Origin: Candidatus Moraniibacteriota bacterium
GTDB lineage: Bacteria; Patescibacteriota; Minisyncoccia; Moranbacterales; UBA2206
DNA length: 15,016 nucleotides
Direction: 5' to 3'
NCBI GenBank assembly: GCA_023261605.1
Contig: JAHFOP010000019.1
Coordinates: 1 to 15,016 of the forward strand
Below the pieces are notes generated by a model. That model had not been told where the DNA came from, ran no database searches, and saw only the letters and a program-made list of their open reading frames with translations. Shown here one piece after another: positions 4,331 through 12,049 of the stretch (its first letter is position 1; each line of letters opens with the position of its first letter). The position numbers and the translations under genes were made by a program.

Positions 4331-5152
4331 ATGAATTTGCCAGAGTTGCTGGAAAAAATCAAAAATGAGTTGAGACTGAGGAATTATAGCCGCCGGACAA
4401 TTGAAAGTTATTTGTCATGCCTCAATGAATATTGCAAATTTACAAAAAACATCAAGCGTGAGCCGGAAATTGAGAGTATTAAGAAATATCTATTGGAGAA
4501 GCAAGCTCGCGGACAGTCCTCGCAAACGATAAATGTGCACCTGCAGGCCATTAAATATTTTTACCGCGAAATTATGAAAAGCAAAGCGGATATTGATATT
4601 AAATTTGCCAAAACCGCCAGCAAACTCCCGATTGTTTTATCCAGAAACGAAATTGAACGGATCATTGTTGCCATTGATAATGAAAAACATCGCTTGCTCA
4701 TTTCTCTATCATACGGCGCCGGACTGCGGGTGAGCGAAGCAATAAATTTAAAAATAAAAGATCTGGATTTATCTGAACTGACCATCCATATCAAGGGTGC
4801 CAAGGGGAATAAAGATAGGATAAGTATATTATCTGAAAAAATTCGCGATGATCTTAAGGAATTGATAATCTTAAAAAATGCTAGTGACTATGTTTTTGCC
4901 AGTAACCGAGGTGGCAGATTAACGGAAAGAACAGCGCAAAAGATTTTTGAGCAAGCGCTAGGAAGGGCTGGCATTCAAAAAGAAGCCACTTTTCATTCAC
5001 TGCGTCACAGTTTTGCTACGCATTTGCTTGAAAATGGCGTGGATGTGCGCTATGTGCAAGAACTGCTCGGGCATGTTAATATTAGAACAACCCAGATTTA
5101 TACAAAAGTGACCAACCCGATGTTAAAAAATATTAAAAGCCCGTTATGTTAA
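4331..5152 (+). CDS. Tyrosine recombinase, XerA/integron-integrase-like
   Basis: A 273-residue site-specific recombinase. Residues about 1-85 form the SAM-like core-binding domain (RNYSRRTIESYLSCL...QTINVHLQAIKYFYRE). The catalytic domain has R133 (GAGLRVSEA), K158 (GAKGNKDR), H222 and R225 (FHSLRHSFATHLL), H248 (ELLGH) and nucleophile Y257 (QIYTKV). The complete set suggests an active enzyme. The tail NIKSPL resembles the VRSPL end of integron integrases rather than XerC/XerD tails, and ATFHSLRHSFATHLLENG is also IntI-like. The stretch before HxxR is short (SDYVFASNRGGRLTERTAQ), leaving no room for the extra helix patch of classical IntI. Its 5' end faces the cassette array and its stop overlaps the next gene's start by 7 bases, so it is probably co-transcribed with the glycosyltransferase. 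It could instead be a chromosomal XerA-type enzyme; the context favours a cassette recombinase. Confidence 0.88.
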   Translation: MNLPELLEKIKNELRLRNYSRRTIESYLSCLNEYCKFTKNIKREPEIESIKKYLLEKQARGQSSQTINVHLQAIKYFYREIMKSKADIDIKFAKTASKLPIVLSRNEIERIIVAIDNEKHRLLISLSYGAGLRVSEAINLKIKDLDLSELTIHIKGAKGNKDRISILSEKIRDDLKELIILKNASDYVFASNRGGRLTERTAQKIFEQALGRAGIQKEATFHSLRHSFATHLLENGVDVRYVQELLGHVNIRTTQIYTKVTNPMLKNIKSPLC

Positions 5153-6288
5153 AGGATAGAAATTTAAAAGTGGCCTTGGTGCATGATTTTTTGAACCAGT
5201 ATGGCGGAGCCGAACGAGTTTTGGAAGTTTTGGCGGAGATGTTTCCGGCGGCACCGATTTACACTTTGCTCTATGATTCGGAAAGAATGCAGGGCAAATT
5301 TGCTGAACGCAAAATTCACACTTCCTTTTTGCAAAAATTTCCTCGGTATATGCGGCGGAATCCGAAATGGTTGTTGCCACTTTTACCGGTAGCGCCGGAG
5401 ACTTTTGACTTGCGCGAATATGACTTGGTGATTTCTTCTTCGGGTGCTTGGTCGAAAGGACTTGTGACACGTTTGGATACTGTTCACATTGCGTATATCC
5501 ATTCGCCGATGAGATTCATTTGGGATTATAACGAAAAATATTTGCAAGAAGATCGACAGGGCTGGCTCGGGTTTTTCATCCGGCCATTTCTCAGCTATCT
5601 GCGGTTGTGGGACAAACTGGCAGCTGATCGGCCGGACTATTTGATTGCCAATTCGAAATATACGGCCGCGCGGATTGAGAAATATTATCGGCGTGAAAGT
5701 GCGGTTATCTACCCTCCTGTAGAAATGAATTGTGAATCACGAGGTATAAATTATGAAAAAAATTCGAGAAAACCGCTTACTGAAAAATATTTTTTGATAG
5801 TTTCGCGATTATCGCCGTACAAGAAAATAGATAAAGCGATTGAGGCGTTCAACAAACTTGGGCTGCCACTGGTGATTGCGGGCACGGGCAAACAAGAAAG
5901 ATATTTAAAATCAATAGCCAAAAGCAATATAATATTTCTGGGTTGGGTGCCGGATGAAAAAAGAGTAGAATTATATGCTGATGCTCGAGCTTTCATTTTT
6001 CCTGGGGCAGATGATTTTGGCTTGGCACCGGCTGAGGCGACTGCGCACGGTGTGCCGGTTATCGCTCTCCGGCGCGGCGGTGCGAAAGAAATTATGGAAG
6101 AGGGAAGGACCGGCGAATTTTTTGAAACTGCCACGGCGGAAGCGATTGTTGAAGTTGTACGAAAATTTGCGGAAAAAGAAGATAACTATGATAGAAAATA
6201 TATTGCGGAGAGCGCGGAGAAGTTTTCTAAAGAGAGGTTTAAAAAAGAGATGGAAAAATATATCGAAAACGTTGTAAGTGCTCAATAA
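5146..6288 (+). CDS. GT4-family (WbaZ-like) glycosyltransferase
   Basis: A complete 380-residue GT-B glycosyltransferase. The N-terminal acceptor domain has VALVHDFLNQYGGAERVLEV (residues 9-28; GGAER at 20-24), the IYTLLYD strand, IAYIHSPMRFIWDYNE (116-130) and LIANSKYTAARIEKYY. The C-terminal donor domain has FLIVSRLSPYKKIDKAI (216-232; SRL..YK binds the nucleotide sugar), FLGWVPDE, and DDFGLAPAEATAHGVPVIA (289-306), the variant E/D-x7-E site. This set is typical of O-antigen or exopolysaccharide mannosyl/glycosyltransferases acting at the inner face of the membrane. The sugar is not known. The ATG at 5146 overlaps the recombinase stop by 7 bases, implying translational coupling. Together with the frameshifted GT4 at the left edge it suggests that the cassette array interrupts a glycan locus. 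Confidence 0.9.
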   Translation: MLKDRNLKVALVHDFLNQYGGAERVLEVLAEMFPAAPIYTLLYDSERMQGKFAERKIHTSFLQKFPRYMRRNPKWLLPLLPVAPETFDLREYDLVISSSGAWSKGLVTRLDTVHIAYIHSPMRFIWDYNEKYLQEDRQGWLGFFIRPFLSYLRLWDKLAADRPDYLIANSKYTAARIEKYYRRESAVIYPPVEMNCESRGINYEKNSRKPLTEKYFLIVSRLSPYKKIDKAIEAFNKLGLPLVIAGTGKQERYLKSIAKSNIIFLGWVPDEKRVELYADARAFIFPGADDFGLAPAEATAHGVPVIALRRGGAKEIMEEGRTGEFFETATAEAIVEVVRKFAEKEDNYDRKYIAESAEKFSKERFKKEMEKYIENVVSAQ

Positions 6289-6307
6289 CCAATGATCAAT
6301 TTTCAAA

Positions 6308-7186
6308 ATGCATATAATCGGTCATAGTAAAATTATTAATTTTTTAGACAGGTATATACGGCGCAATAGCACTTCCGCCGCTTATCTTTTTTTTGGCGTT
6401 GAACATCTGGGAAAATTCACGCTGGCGTTGGATTTCGCCAAAAAAATCACAGGCCAGCAGGAGCGGCATATCAATCCGGACATAATTATTATTCGTCCGG
6501 AAAGTGAAGAGAAAAAGGGTGTGATCAAGAAGAAGGATATAAAAATAGGACAAGTGCGGGAGATGCAAAAAGAATTGTCCCTGACCCCTTATTTTGGCAA
6601 ATGCAAAGTGGCCATCATTGATGATGCGGAGCGTCTCACGGTCGCGGCGCAAAATGCTTTACTGAAAATTTTGGAGGAGCCGGATAGCAGATCAATTTTG
6701 ATTCTAGTGTGTCACAATCAAGAAAAGATTTTGCCGACTATTAAATCACGCTCAGTTATCAAAAATTTCAATGCAGTTTCTCCGGAGGAGATTGCGCTCA
6801 GCTATTCTGACGGCGAAATGTCTCAGGCGGCAATTTTTTGGTCATTGGGCCGACCTGGTTTGGCCATTGAATTTGCTGCGCACCCGGAAAAACTGCAAGC
6901 TTTGGAAAAAAATCGAGCCGAATTGGTGCAGATTTTTCAGGATAACTTGGTGGATAAATTTTTCTTGGCGGAAGGCTTGGCGAAGAATGTCTCGGAGCTG
7001 AAAGACAAGTTGCAATCCTGGGTGGTTCTTCTTCGCCAAAATATGATGTCACAAGGCAATTTTTTGGGCGTGCCACTGGAAAAAACTTTGGCAATAATGG
7101 AAGGTATCACGGAGAGTTTGAAACTTATACAAGAGACCAATTCCAACCCGAGAGTTGTTGTGGAAAATTTGCTGCTAAAATTCTAA
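6308..7186 (+). CDS. holB: DNA polymerase III delta'-like clamp-loader subunit
   Basis: A 292-residue AAA+ protein of the DnaX/HolB group, part of the complex that loads the sliding clamp at replication forks. It begins IIGHSKIINFLDRYI, with AAYLFFGVEHLGKFTLALDFAK (residues 24-45) as a degenerate Walker A (GK but no T/S after it), then VAIIDDAERLTVAAQNALLK (101-120) with the Walker-B-like DDAE, ILEEP, and the sensor/arginine-finger region LPTIKSRS (142-149; SRS where SRC is usual). The poor P-loop is normal for delta', which does not hydrolyse ATP. No zinc-binding cysteine cluster is seen, and the C-terminal helical domain is short. It lies 19 bases after the glycosyltransferase and 6 before the FtsQ-like gene, in one transcription unit. 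A short DnaX (tau/gamma) is the alternative, but the P-loop argues against that. Confidence 0.85.
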   Translation: MHIIGHSKIINFLDRYIRRNSTSAAYLFFGVEHLGKFTLALDFAKKITGQQERHINPDIIIIRPESEEKKGVIKKKDIKIGQVREMQKELSLTPYFGKCKVAIIDDAERLTVAAQNALLKILEEPDSRSILILVCHNQEKILPTIKSRSVIKNFNAVSPEEIALSYSDGEMSQAAIFWSLGRPGLAIEFAAHPEKLQALEKNRAELVQIFQDNLVDKFFLAEGLAKNVSELKDKLQSWVVLLRQNMMSQGNFLGVPLEKTLAIMEGITESLKLIQETNSNPRVVVENLLLKF

Positions 7187-7192
7187 GTTGCC

Positions 7193-8128
7193 ATGATTTA
7201 CAAAAGAAAAAAACGGCTTAACGTTTCCAGAAACCGCGCCCGCGGATTTTTGCAATTCCTTTTTTGGTTCGCGGCGGTAGCTTTTTTGAGTTTGGTTATA
7301 TATGTCTTATTTTTCTCTTCTTTTCTGGCTGTTACCTCGGTCGTCATTAATGGCACGCGTAATGTCAGTCAAGATAGCATTCTAGAGCAAATAAATCCGG
7401 AAATATCCGGTCAAATCTGGAAAAGCATCAACAAAAATAATTTGCTTCTGGTGAAAAAATCCAATATCCAAAAAAATATCCTAGAAAAATTTCGGCTCAT
7501 TAGAAGCGTGAAAGTCCAGCGTAAATTTCCTAATAAACTAGAGATAGTTGTCACCGAAAGAACTCCGACGATGCTGTTCCAAGGTGCAAATGGCTGTTTT
7601 ATCCTGGATGAAAACGCCGCGGCTTATGACAGTGCCAATCCGACTGCAGAGGAGGTTGTGCGCTACAATTTGCCACAACTCAATGATGCTGACGGAAAAA
7701 ACATTAATTTAGGTGATGTTGTTCTTGATAGTGATTATGTTACTTATATAGCTAAAGTCAGGGAGAAAATACAAAACGACGCGGAAGTTCCAATCGAAAA
7801 TACGTTTCAGACGCCCAGCCTTATTTCCAAAGATATTCGCGCAAAAACCCAAGAAGGCTGGGAGATATATTTCAACGAGAGTTTGTCCGTAGATAAAGAA
7901 ATCGAGATGCTAAATGCCGTTTTAGCTAAAACTATCGACAAAAATCAGCGCCTAGATCTGGAATATATTGATTTGCGTATTGATAATAAAGTCTATTACA
8001 AATTCCGAGATGGCACGCCGGAAGAAGCGGCACGCCTAGCCGCTTCGGCGGCGGAACAAGCCGTCAAGGACGCAGCCACCGCGCCAGCCAGTCCTTCTGA
8101 TAATAAAGATGAGAAGAAAAAGAAATAA
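7193..8128 (+). CDS. ftsQ: FtsQ/DivIB-like cell-division protein with POTRA domain
   Basis: A 311-residue bitopic membrane protein. Residues 1-18 are strongly basic (KRKKRLNVSRNRAR), and one membrane helix spans about 19-43. The POTRA domain starts at FLAVTSVVINGTRNVSQDSI (44-63) and ends IRSVKVQRKFPNKLEIVV plus TERTP, the classic 'V..v.V.r.fPn.l.I.v.Er.P' of FtsQ. The C-terminal beta domain ends LEYIDLRIDNKVYYKFRDG, as in FtsQ, where it contacts FtsB/FtsL in the divisome. An Ala-rich, Lys-tailed extension (AARLAASAAEQ...EKKKK, about 40 residues) follows. Substrates are partners, not enzymatic. The gene is the last of the rightward operon, followed by a palindrome and a terminator. The symbol is by domain architecture; related septal POTRA proteins are possible. 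Confidence 0.85.
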   Translation: MIYKRKKRLNVSRNRARGFLQFLFWFAAVAFLSLVIYVLFFSSFLAVTSVVINGTRNVSQDSILEQINPEISGQIWKSINKNNLLLVKKSNIQKNILEKFRLIRSVKVQRKFPNKLEIVVTERTPTMLFQGANGCFILDENAAAYDSANPTAEEVVRYNLPQLNDADGKNINLGDVVLDSDYVTYIAKVREKIQNDAEVPIENTFQTPSLISKDIRAKTQEGWEIYFNESLSVDKEIEMLNAVLAKTIDKNQRLDLEYIDLRIDNKVYYKFRDGTPEEAARLAASAAEQAVKDAATAPASPSDNKDEKKKK

Positions 8129-8138
8129 AAAATAGTAT

Positions 8139-8269
8139 CGTCATCCTGAATGAAGCGCAGCGTAATGAAGGATCTGCTATGTATTAGCAGAAGTTCAATG
8201 AAATATTACAAACATTGTGATAACGCAATACAGATCCTTCCTCCGGCTAACGCCGTCCTCAGGATGACG
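8139..8269. repeat. REP-like imperfect palindrome
   Basis: The outer arms CGTCATCCTGA (8139-8149) and TCAGGATGACG (8259-8269) pair perfectly over 11 bp. Inner arms AAGGATCTG (8168-8176) and CAGATCCTT (8231-8239) pair over 9 bp, and CTGCT/AGCAG (8174-8178, 8186-8190) gives an alternative small hairpin. The TCATCCTGA...GAAGGATCT wording matches a palindromic repeat type I know from many bacterial genomes. It lies between two convergent transcription units. The small ORF across it is not credible. Confidence 0.75.
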
Positions 8270-8280
8270 AGTAAACTAAA

Positions 8281-8306
8281 AAAACAGGTTGCAAACCTGT
8301 TTTTTA
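8281..8306. terminator. Bidirectional rho-independent terminator
   Basis: Stem AACAGGTT (8283-8290) / AACCTGTT (8294-8301) with a three-base loop, flanked by A residues on the left and T residues on the right. It works in both directions and fits the junction between the ftsQ-like gene (+) and the GT-C gene (-). Confidence 0.85.
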
Positions 8307-8331
8307 TAATCAGTAAAATCATGTGCGAACC

Positions 8332-8360
8332 TGCCTGCCGTCCGCGACAGCGGGCGGGCA
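8332..8360. repeat. GC-rich imperfect inverted repeat
   Basis: TGCCTGCCG and GCGGGCGGGCA around a CGCGA centre form an imperfect stem, just past the stop of the minus-strand GT-C gene (8364-8366). It is much more GC-rich than the surroundings. It may be a second terminator-like or repeat element. Confidence 0.4.
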
Positions 8361-8363
8361 CGG

Positions 8364-10319
8364 TCAGTGGTTTAGACTCAGTGTTTCTTCCGGTGTAACA
8401 TAATACACAAAGATTGAAGTCCCGACTTGGGCGACAGGGGTCAAATTTTTGGTCCAGCGGTAAGACTGGTCGTCCGGGCGAGTAGTGTCGTAGATGCTGC
8501 CCATGAGGAAATTGGTGGAAATAGCATACCAACCTGGTTCAATTGGACGTTTGGAATCCCACCAGTCAGTGGCAAGATCGCCAAAATAGTAATGCGTGTC
8601 GGCACCACCGAAATAGTTCAAGTTAATTTTTTTAATTGGTCCAAATGTGAAAGCTTCTGGGAAAAGCGGTTTGTTTTCACGCATGCAACACTTGGAACAA
8701 GTTTCGACATTCTGGGCGCAATTATTGTAGTTATCCACCCATATCTTTAGTCTTTTCAAGTCCTGCCCCCAGTCAGCGTTGGAATCGGTGGCATAGTGAA
8801 AACCGTTTTTTGGTCCACCGGCCAACTGATTGAAGTAGGACATGTAGCTCGGATAGACTGAGACCGTGCCGGCTATAAGAAAAAGAGTGAGCACGGTCAG
8901 GATGACATACCAATTCAACCGAGCATAATGATGTTGGCGCTTTATGAAATCGAAAATAATTTTAGTTACGAGAATATAGATGAACGGCAGAATTGGGAAG
9001 AGATGGCGGAAGCCAATGTTTAGGTTGCTGGTGATGCTGATGTAGGCATAGAGGATGATAAACGAGAACAGGGAAAGGCTGATAATATTATGGCGGATAA
9101 AATCGCAGAGGCTCGTTTTTTCTTCGGTTGTCTCATTGCCTGAGAACTTTTTAGCTAAAACTTTGACGCCGCGACTGAGCGTTATGCCGAGAGCTAGAAA
9201 TATTAGAAATAAGTTAATCAAGGGTTCTTTTATCGCGAAGACTGTCGGAAAGTAGGCGCGAAAACCGGAAGAAGAAACTTGTCCCATAAAATAGGCTCCA
9301 TTGCCGCCGGCCACTCTTCTGAAGACATAGCCAATGCCTTCACCATAGAGAACCAGCGGACGAGTGATGACATTCCTGTTAAGAGCAATGAAAATTTTTC
9401 TGGCAGTTGCTTCTTTGACGCTCTGAGTTTGACTGGCAGGGAAATTGAAATCGATGGAGTGGGCGACTGTTTCTTTCGACATTTTGAAAGTGTTCAAGGA
9501 ATAGATTGCCCAAACGACAAAAAGAGAGATGACGAGAAGGGAAAAACCTTTCACAATATATTCTCCTAGCTTTTTCACGCGATACTTCGCCAGGCTTACT
9601 ATTTCGCTGTTGCGAGGCATTTTGGTCAAAGGATAAATCAAAGTAGCTAAGGCCAGAATTGGGAGGCCGACAATAAAAGAGAACTTAGTGAGTTGAAGGA
9701 GCCCGAGAAAAACTCCAGCCAGCGCAACATTTTTCCAGGTCGGGTCTTTCACAAATTTCAAATAGAAATAGAAAGCAAAAGTGAAAAAAACGGCAATACC
9801 CAAATCAGTGGTTAGAAAATGGTTATGGCCTAAGATATTGGGGTCAAAGGCATAGAGAGTGAGAGCGAAAAGTCCGGCTAGTGTGCCGGAGAGACGGCGA
9901 ACCCAAAAGAAAATGAACCAGCCAAAAATGAGAGAGAGAAGGACGATTGGCAAGCGGGCAAAGAAAAGGACTTTGTCTGCGTTATTTCCGGCGCCGTAGA
10001 GTAAATAGCGTCCGGCCGCCCATTGTCCCTCATCCCATTTACCGGGCAATGTGCCGTCCCAAAACGCCTGATTAGTTACGCTGAAATTTGGATGGGTAAA
10101 CAAAAAAACTGAAAGACCTGCCAAATCTTTGAGCAGTGGAGGATGCTCCGGATTGAGGCGCATTTCGTGTTGTGTGACATAGGAATAGCTGGCACCGATG
10201 TGAGCTGTTTCGTCAAAAATAGCACTGTCATTCCAAGCATTGAGAAGCGAAACTATCGCCATGAACAAAATTATGCCGGCCACTATTTTTCTATAATGCC
10301 GTTCAAAAAACATCTTCAT
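8364..10319 (-). CDS. GT-C membrane glycosyltransferase (PMT/ArnT-like), 651 aa
   Basis: An integral-membrane enzyme of the dolichyl-phosphate-mannose protein mannosyltransferase (GT39/GT83-like) type, expected to move a sugar from a polyprenyl-phosphate carrier to an acceptor outside the membrane. After a first helix (about residues 12-28), the first outer loop carries IFDETAHIGASYSYVTQ, with the catalytic-type D36-E37 pair, then LNPEHPPLLKDLAG (55-68), a family signature. About ten hydrophobic segments follow, for example LPIVLLSLIFGWFIFFWV and LSLFSFIILYAYISI. The C-terminal part is soluble, with ADWGQDLKRLKIWV and a Cys-rich stretch (CAQNVETCSKCC) that could form disulfides outside the cell. 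Start is the ATG at 10319, five bases after the stop of the upstream GT-C gene, so the two are co-transcribed. Donor and acceptor are unknown. Confidence 0.88.
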   Translation of the reverse strand: MKMFFERHYRKIVAGIILFMAIVSLLNAWNDSAIFDETAHIGASYSYVTQHEMRLNPEHPPLLKDLAGLSVFLFTHPNFSVTNQAFWDGTLPGKWDEGQWAAGRYLLYGAGNNADKVLFFARLPIVLLSLIFGWFIFFWVRRLSGTLAGLFALTLYAFDPNILGHNHFLTTDLGIAVFFTFAFYFYLKFVKDPTWKNVALAGVFLGLLQLTKFSFIVGLPILALATLIYPLTKMPRNSEIVSLAKYRVKKLGEYIVKGFSLLVISLFVVWAIYSLNTFKMSKETVAHSIDFNFPASQTQSVKEATARKIFIALNRNVITRPLVLYGEGIGYVFRRVAGGNGAYFMGQVSSSGFRAYFPTVFAIKEPLINLFLIFLALGITLSRGVKVLAKKFSGNETTEEKTSLCDFIRHNIISLSLFSFIILYAYISITSNLNIGFRHLFPILPFIYILVTKIIFDFIKRQHHYARLNWYVILTVLTLFLIAGTVSVYPSYMSYFNQLAGGPKNGFHYATDSNADWGQDLKRLKIWVDNYNNCAQNVETCSKCCMRENKPLFPEAFTFGPIKKINLNYFGGADTHYYFGDLATDWWDSKRPIEPGWYAISTNFLMGSIYDTTRPDDQSYRWTKNLTPVAQVGTSIFVYYVTPEETLSLNH

Positions 10320-10324
10320 ATTTT

Positions 10325-11884
10325 TTATTTTAAAATATAAAATTTCATACCGGCCTTGTCAGTTCTTTCTTCTAATTTTAGATTGGGAAATCTGGTTGCG
10401 AGGTTAGTGATAACATCCTCTTTTTGATAATCAGTGAAAACGACGACAAAATTATGAGGGTCTCTTGGCATCACAGTGTCGATTTCGGCCGGATGCAATT
10501 CGTGGAAGTTGAGATTTTCAGAATTAAACAGGCGCAGTGGCACTCTTTGCATATTGCCGGACACGAAAAATATTTCTTTTTCAGGGCTGATGGTTCGGAT
10601 ATAGTTTTGAGCATCTGCCAAGTTGGCTTCAAAAGCCTCGGCAGTTTTGGGGTTGTGCGCCCAAAAGACGAAATACTTGATTGGATTGAAAAGGCCAATG
10701 GAGATAAGCATCACAAGTGCTAATCCAGCCACGAGTTTTTTGTGGACGTAAGTTTTTTCATGGTATTTTCCAAAGAAGTAGCTCAAAGTGAGGGCGGCGA
10801 AGATAAAAACAAAAGGCATGGTTCCGATGGAGCGCAACGCATGCGGATTGCCTTCTTCTCCCATTATTTCCGGCAAGAGCATTAGGAAAAATCCGGCCAA
10901 AAGGAAAACATAGACTTCCAATTTTTCGTCACGGATTTTTCTTTTGAATCTGATAAAGAGCAGATGGAAAAATTTGATGATGGAATAGATAAAACCAAAA
11001 AGGAAAGCAATACCGGTCAAAGGATCCAAAATGGCATAAGGCGGATAATTCTGACGCCAATTTTGGTCACCCCAGAAATTATACTTGGCGAGGGCGAGTC
11101 CAAATGTCTTTCCAAAAGCTTGCAGTAAGTGTCCTTGATTCACTGCTGGGTTCAGAATGGAAATCTCCGAAGTGCGCGATTGCCAATATTCCGGATGGGC
11201 GACGAAAAAAGTGTAGAGCATCGGAGAAGCACTGATGAAAGCAAAAAATATGAAAGTCACGATTGACGGCCAATAATTTTTCAAGAAATTTTCCCGGCTG
11301 AGGATGAGAAAAGGCAGTGTCGCAACAAGGATGAGCGGGGCGATGCGAAAAGCAATGTAGGTGTGCAGACCGAGCCCAAAAACCAAGCCACCGAGCGCGA
11401 AATCGTACCATTTCTTGGTGCGGAGACCCTTGAAAAGAAAGTAGAAAGAAGAGGCGATAATAGCCGGTGTCATATTGGCGCGAAAAGAAATGCGCGAAAA
11501 ATTGATCGACCAAAAAGAAACGGCCGTGAGAAAAGCGCCGATGAGTCCGACATGGCGAGAACGGAAAAGTTCCGCGCCCAAGAGATAGATGCCCCAGATG
11601 GCCAAAGTGCCAAAAATTATGGAAGGCAATTTGAGGGTCAGAACTGATATACCGAAAAATTTGAAACAGAGGGCGATCAAGTTCATGAACAAGCCTTCTC
11701 GGCCATTGTTGGCCGGATAGAACCATTGCCATTGTCCGTGCATGGCATTGATTGCGTCCAGACCGTTCACGGCTTCATCCGGATAGACTCCCGGTGGCGC
11801 GCTTTCAATGTGATAGGTGCGGAGGAAGATTCCCAAAAGAATAATGAGCGCGAGGACGAGATAACTTTTTGTTTTGGTTGTCAT
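10325..11884 (-). CDS. GT-C membrane glycosyltransferase (PMT_2-like), 519 aa
   Basis: A second polytopic GT-C glycosyltransferase. It starts with a helix at residues 7-22 and the loop PPGVYPDEAVNGLDAINAM, with D36-E37 as the likely catalytic pair, followed by WQWFYPANNGREGLFMNLIA, the usual 'G.egl' loop of the PMT_2/ArnT type. Helices follow at about 85-105, 115-135, 160-225 and in the second half (for example FIYSIIKFFHLLFI, VYVFLLAGFFLMLLPEI and AGLALVMLISIGLF), with a soluble C-terminal domain of about 100 residues ending DKAGMKFYILK. It likely uses a lipid-linked sugar at the outer membrane face, like its neighbour at 8364-10319, but the two proteins are clearly different in sequence. 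First gene of the minus-strand pair; a TATAAT lies at 11928-11933. Confidence 0.88.
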   Translation of the reverse strand: MTTKTKSYLVLALIILLGIFLRTYHIESAPPGVYPDEAVNGLDAINAMHGQWQWFYPANNGREGLFMNLIALCFKFFGISVLTLKLPSIIFGTLAIWGIYLLGAELFRSRHVGLIGAFLTAVSFWSINFSRISFRANMTPAIIASSFYFLFKGLRTKKWYDFALGGLVFGLGLHTYIAFRIAPLILVATLPFLILSRENFLKNYWPSIVTFIFFAFISASPMLYTFFVAHPEYWQSRTSEISILNPAVNQGHLLQAFGKTFGLALAKYNFWGDQNWRQNYPPYAILDPLTGIAFLFGFIYSIIKFFHLLFIRFKRKIRDEKLEVYVFLLAGFFLMLLPEIMGEEGNPHALRSIGTMPFVFIFAALTLSYFFGKYHEKTYVHKKLVAGLALVMLISIGLFNPIKYFVFWAHNPKTAEAFEANLADAQNYIRTISPEKEIFFVSGNMQRVPLRLFNSENLNFHELHPAEIDTVMPRDPHNFVVVFTDYQKEDVITNLATRFPNLKLEERTDKAGMKFYILK

Positions 11885-11927
11885 AAAAACATTTTTATTT
11901 TTTTATTTAAATCTTTTTCGCTTTCAT

Positions 11928-11933
11928 ATTATA
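11928..11933 (-). promoter_or_regulatory. Candidate -10 box of the GT-C operon
   Basis: The minus strand has TATAAT 43 bases before the ATG of the 519-aa GT-C gene. No good -35 hexamer lies at 16-18 bases. The spacing to the start is reasonable for a promoter in this AT-rich leader. Confidence 0.4.
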
Positions 11934-12017
11934 TCATATCTACCAGCGAAATACATCCAGCCTAAGTTTTGCTACTTATCCACATTATGCGCAGTAGTGG
12001 GAAAGGGTTTTTTGTTG

Positions 12018-12023
12018 TATAAT
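12018..12023 (+). promoter_or_regulatory. Candidate -10 box for the DHH-like gene
   Basis: TATAAT, 26 bases before the ATG at 12050, in the divergent region between the GT-C operon and the DHH-like gene. The expected -35 position has no clear match. Confidence 0.45.
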
Positions 12024-12049
12024 TTAAAAGTAAATAATTTTCGAAATCA

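Noticed and set aside
8150..8398. 82-aa plus-strand ORF after the FtsQ-like gene
   Set aside because: It reads through the REP-like palindrome and the terminator.
11079..11732. 217-aa minus-strand ORF inside the GT-C gene
   Set aside because: Out-of-frame shadow of the 519-aa GT-C enzyme, with improbable His/Phe/Arg-rich composition.
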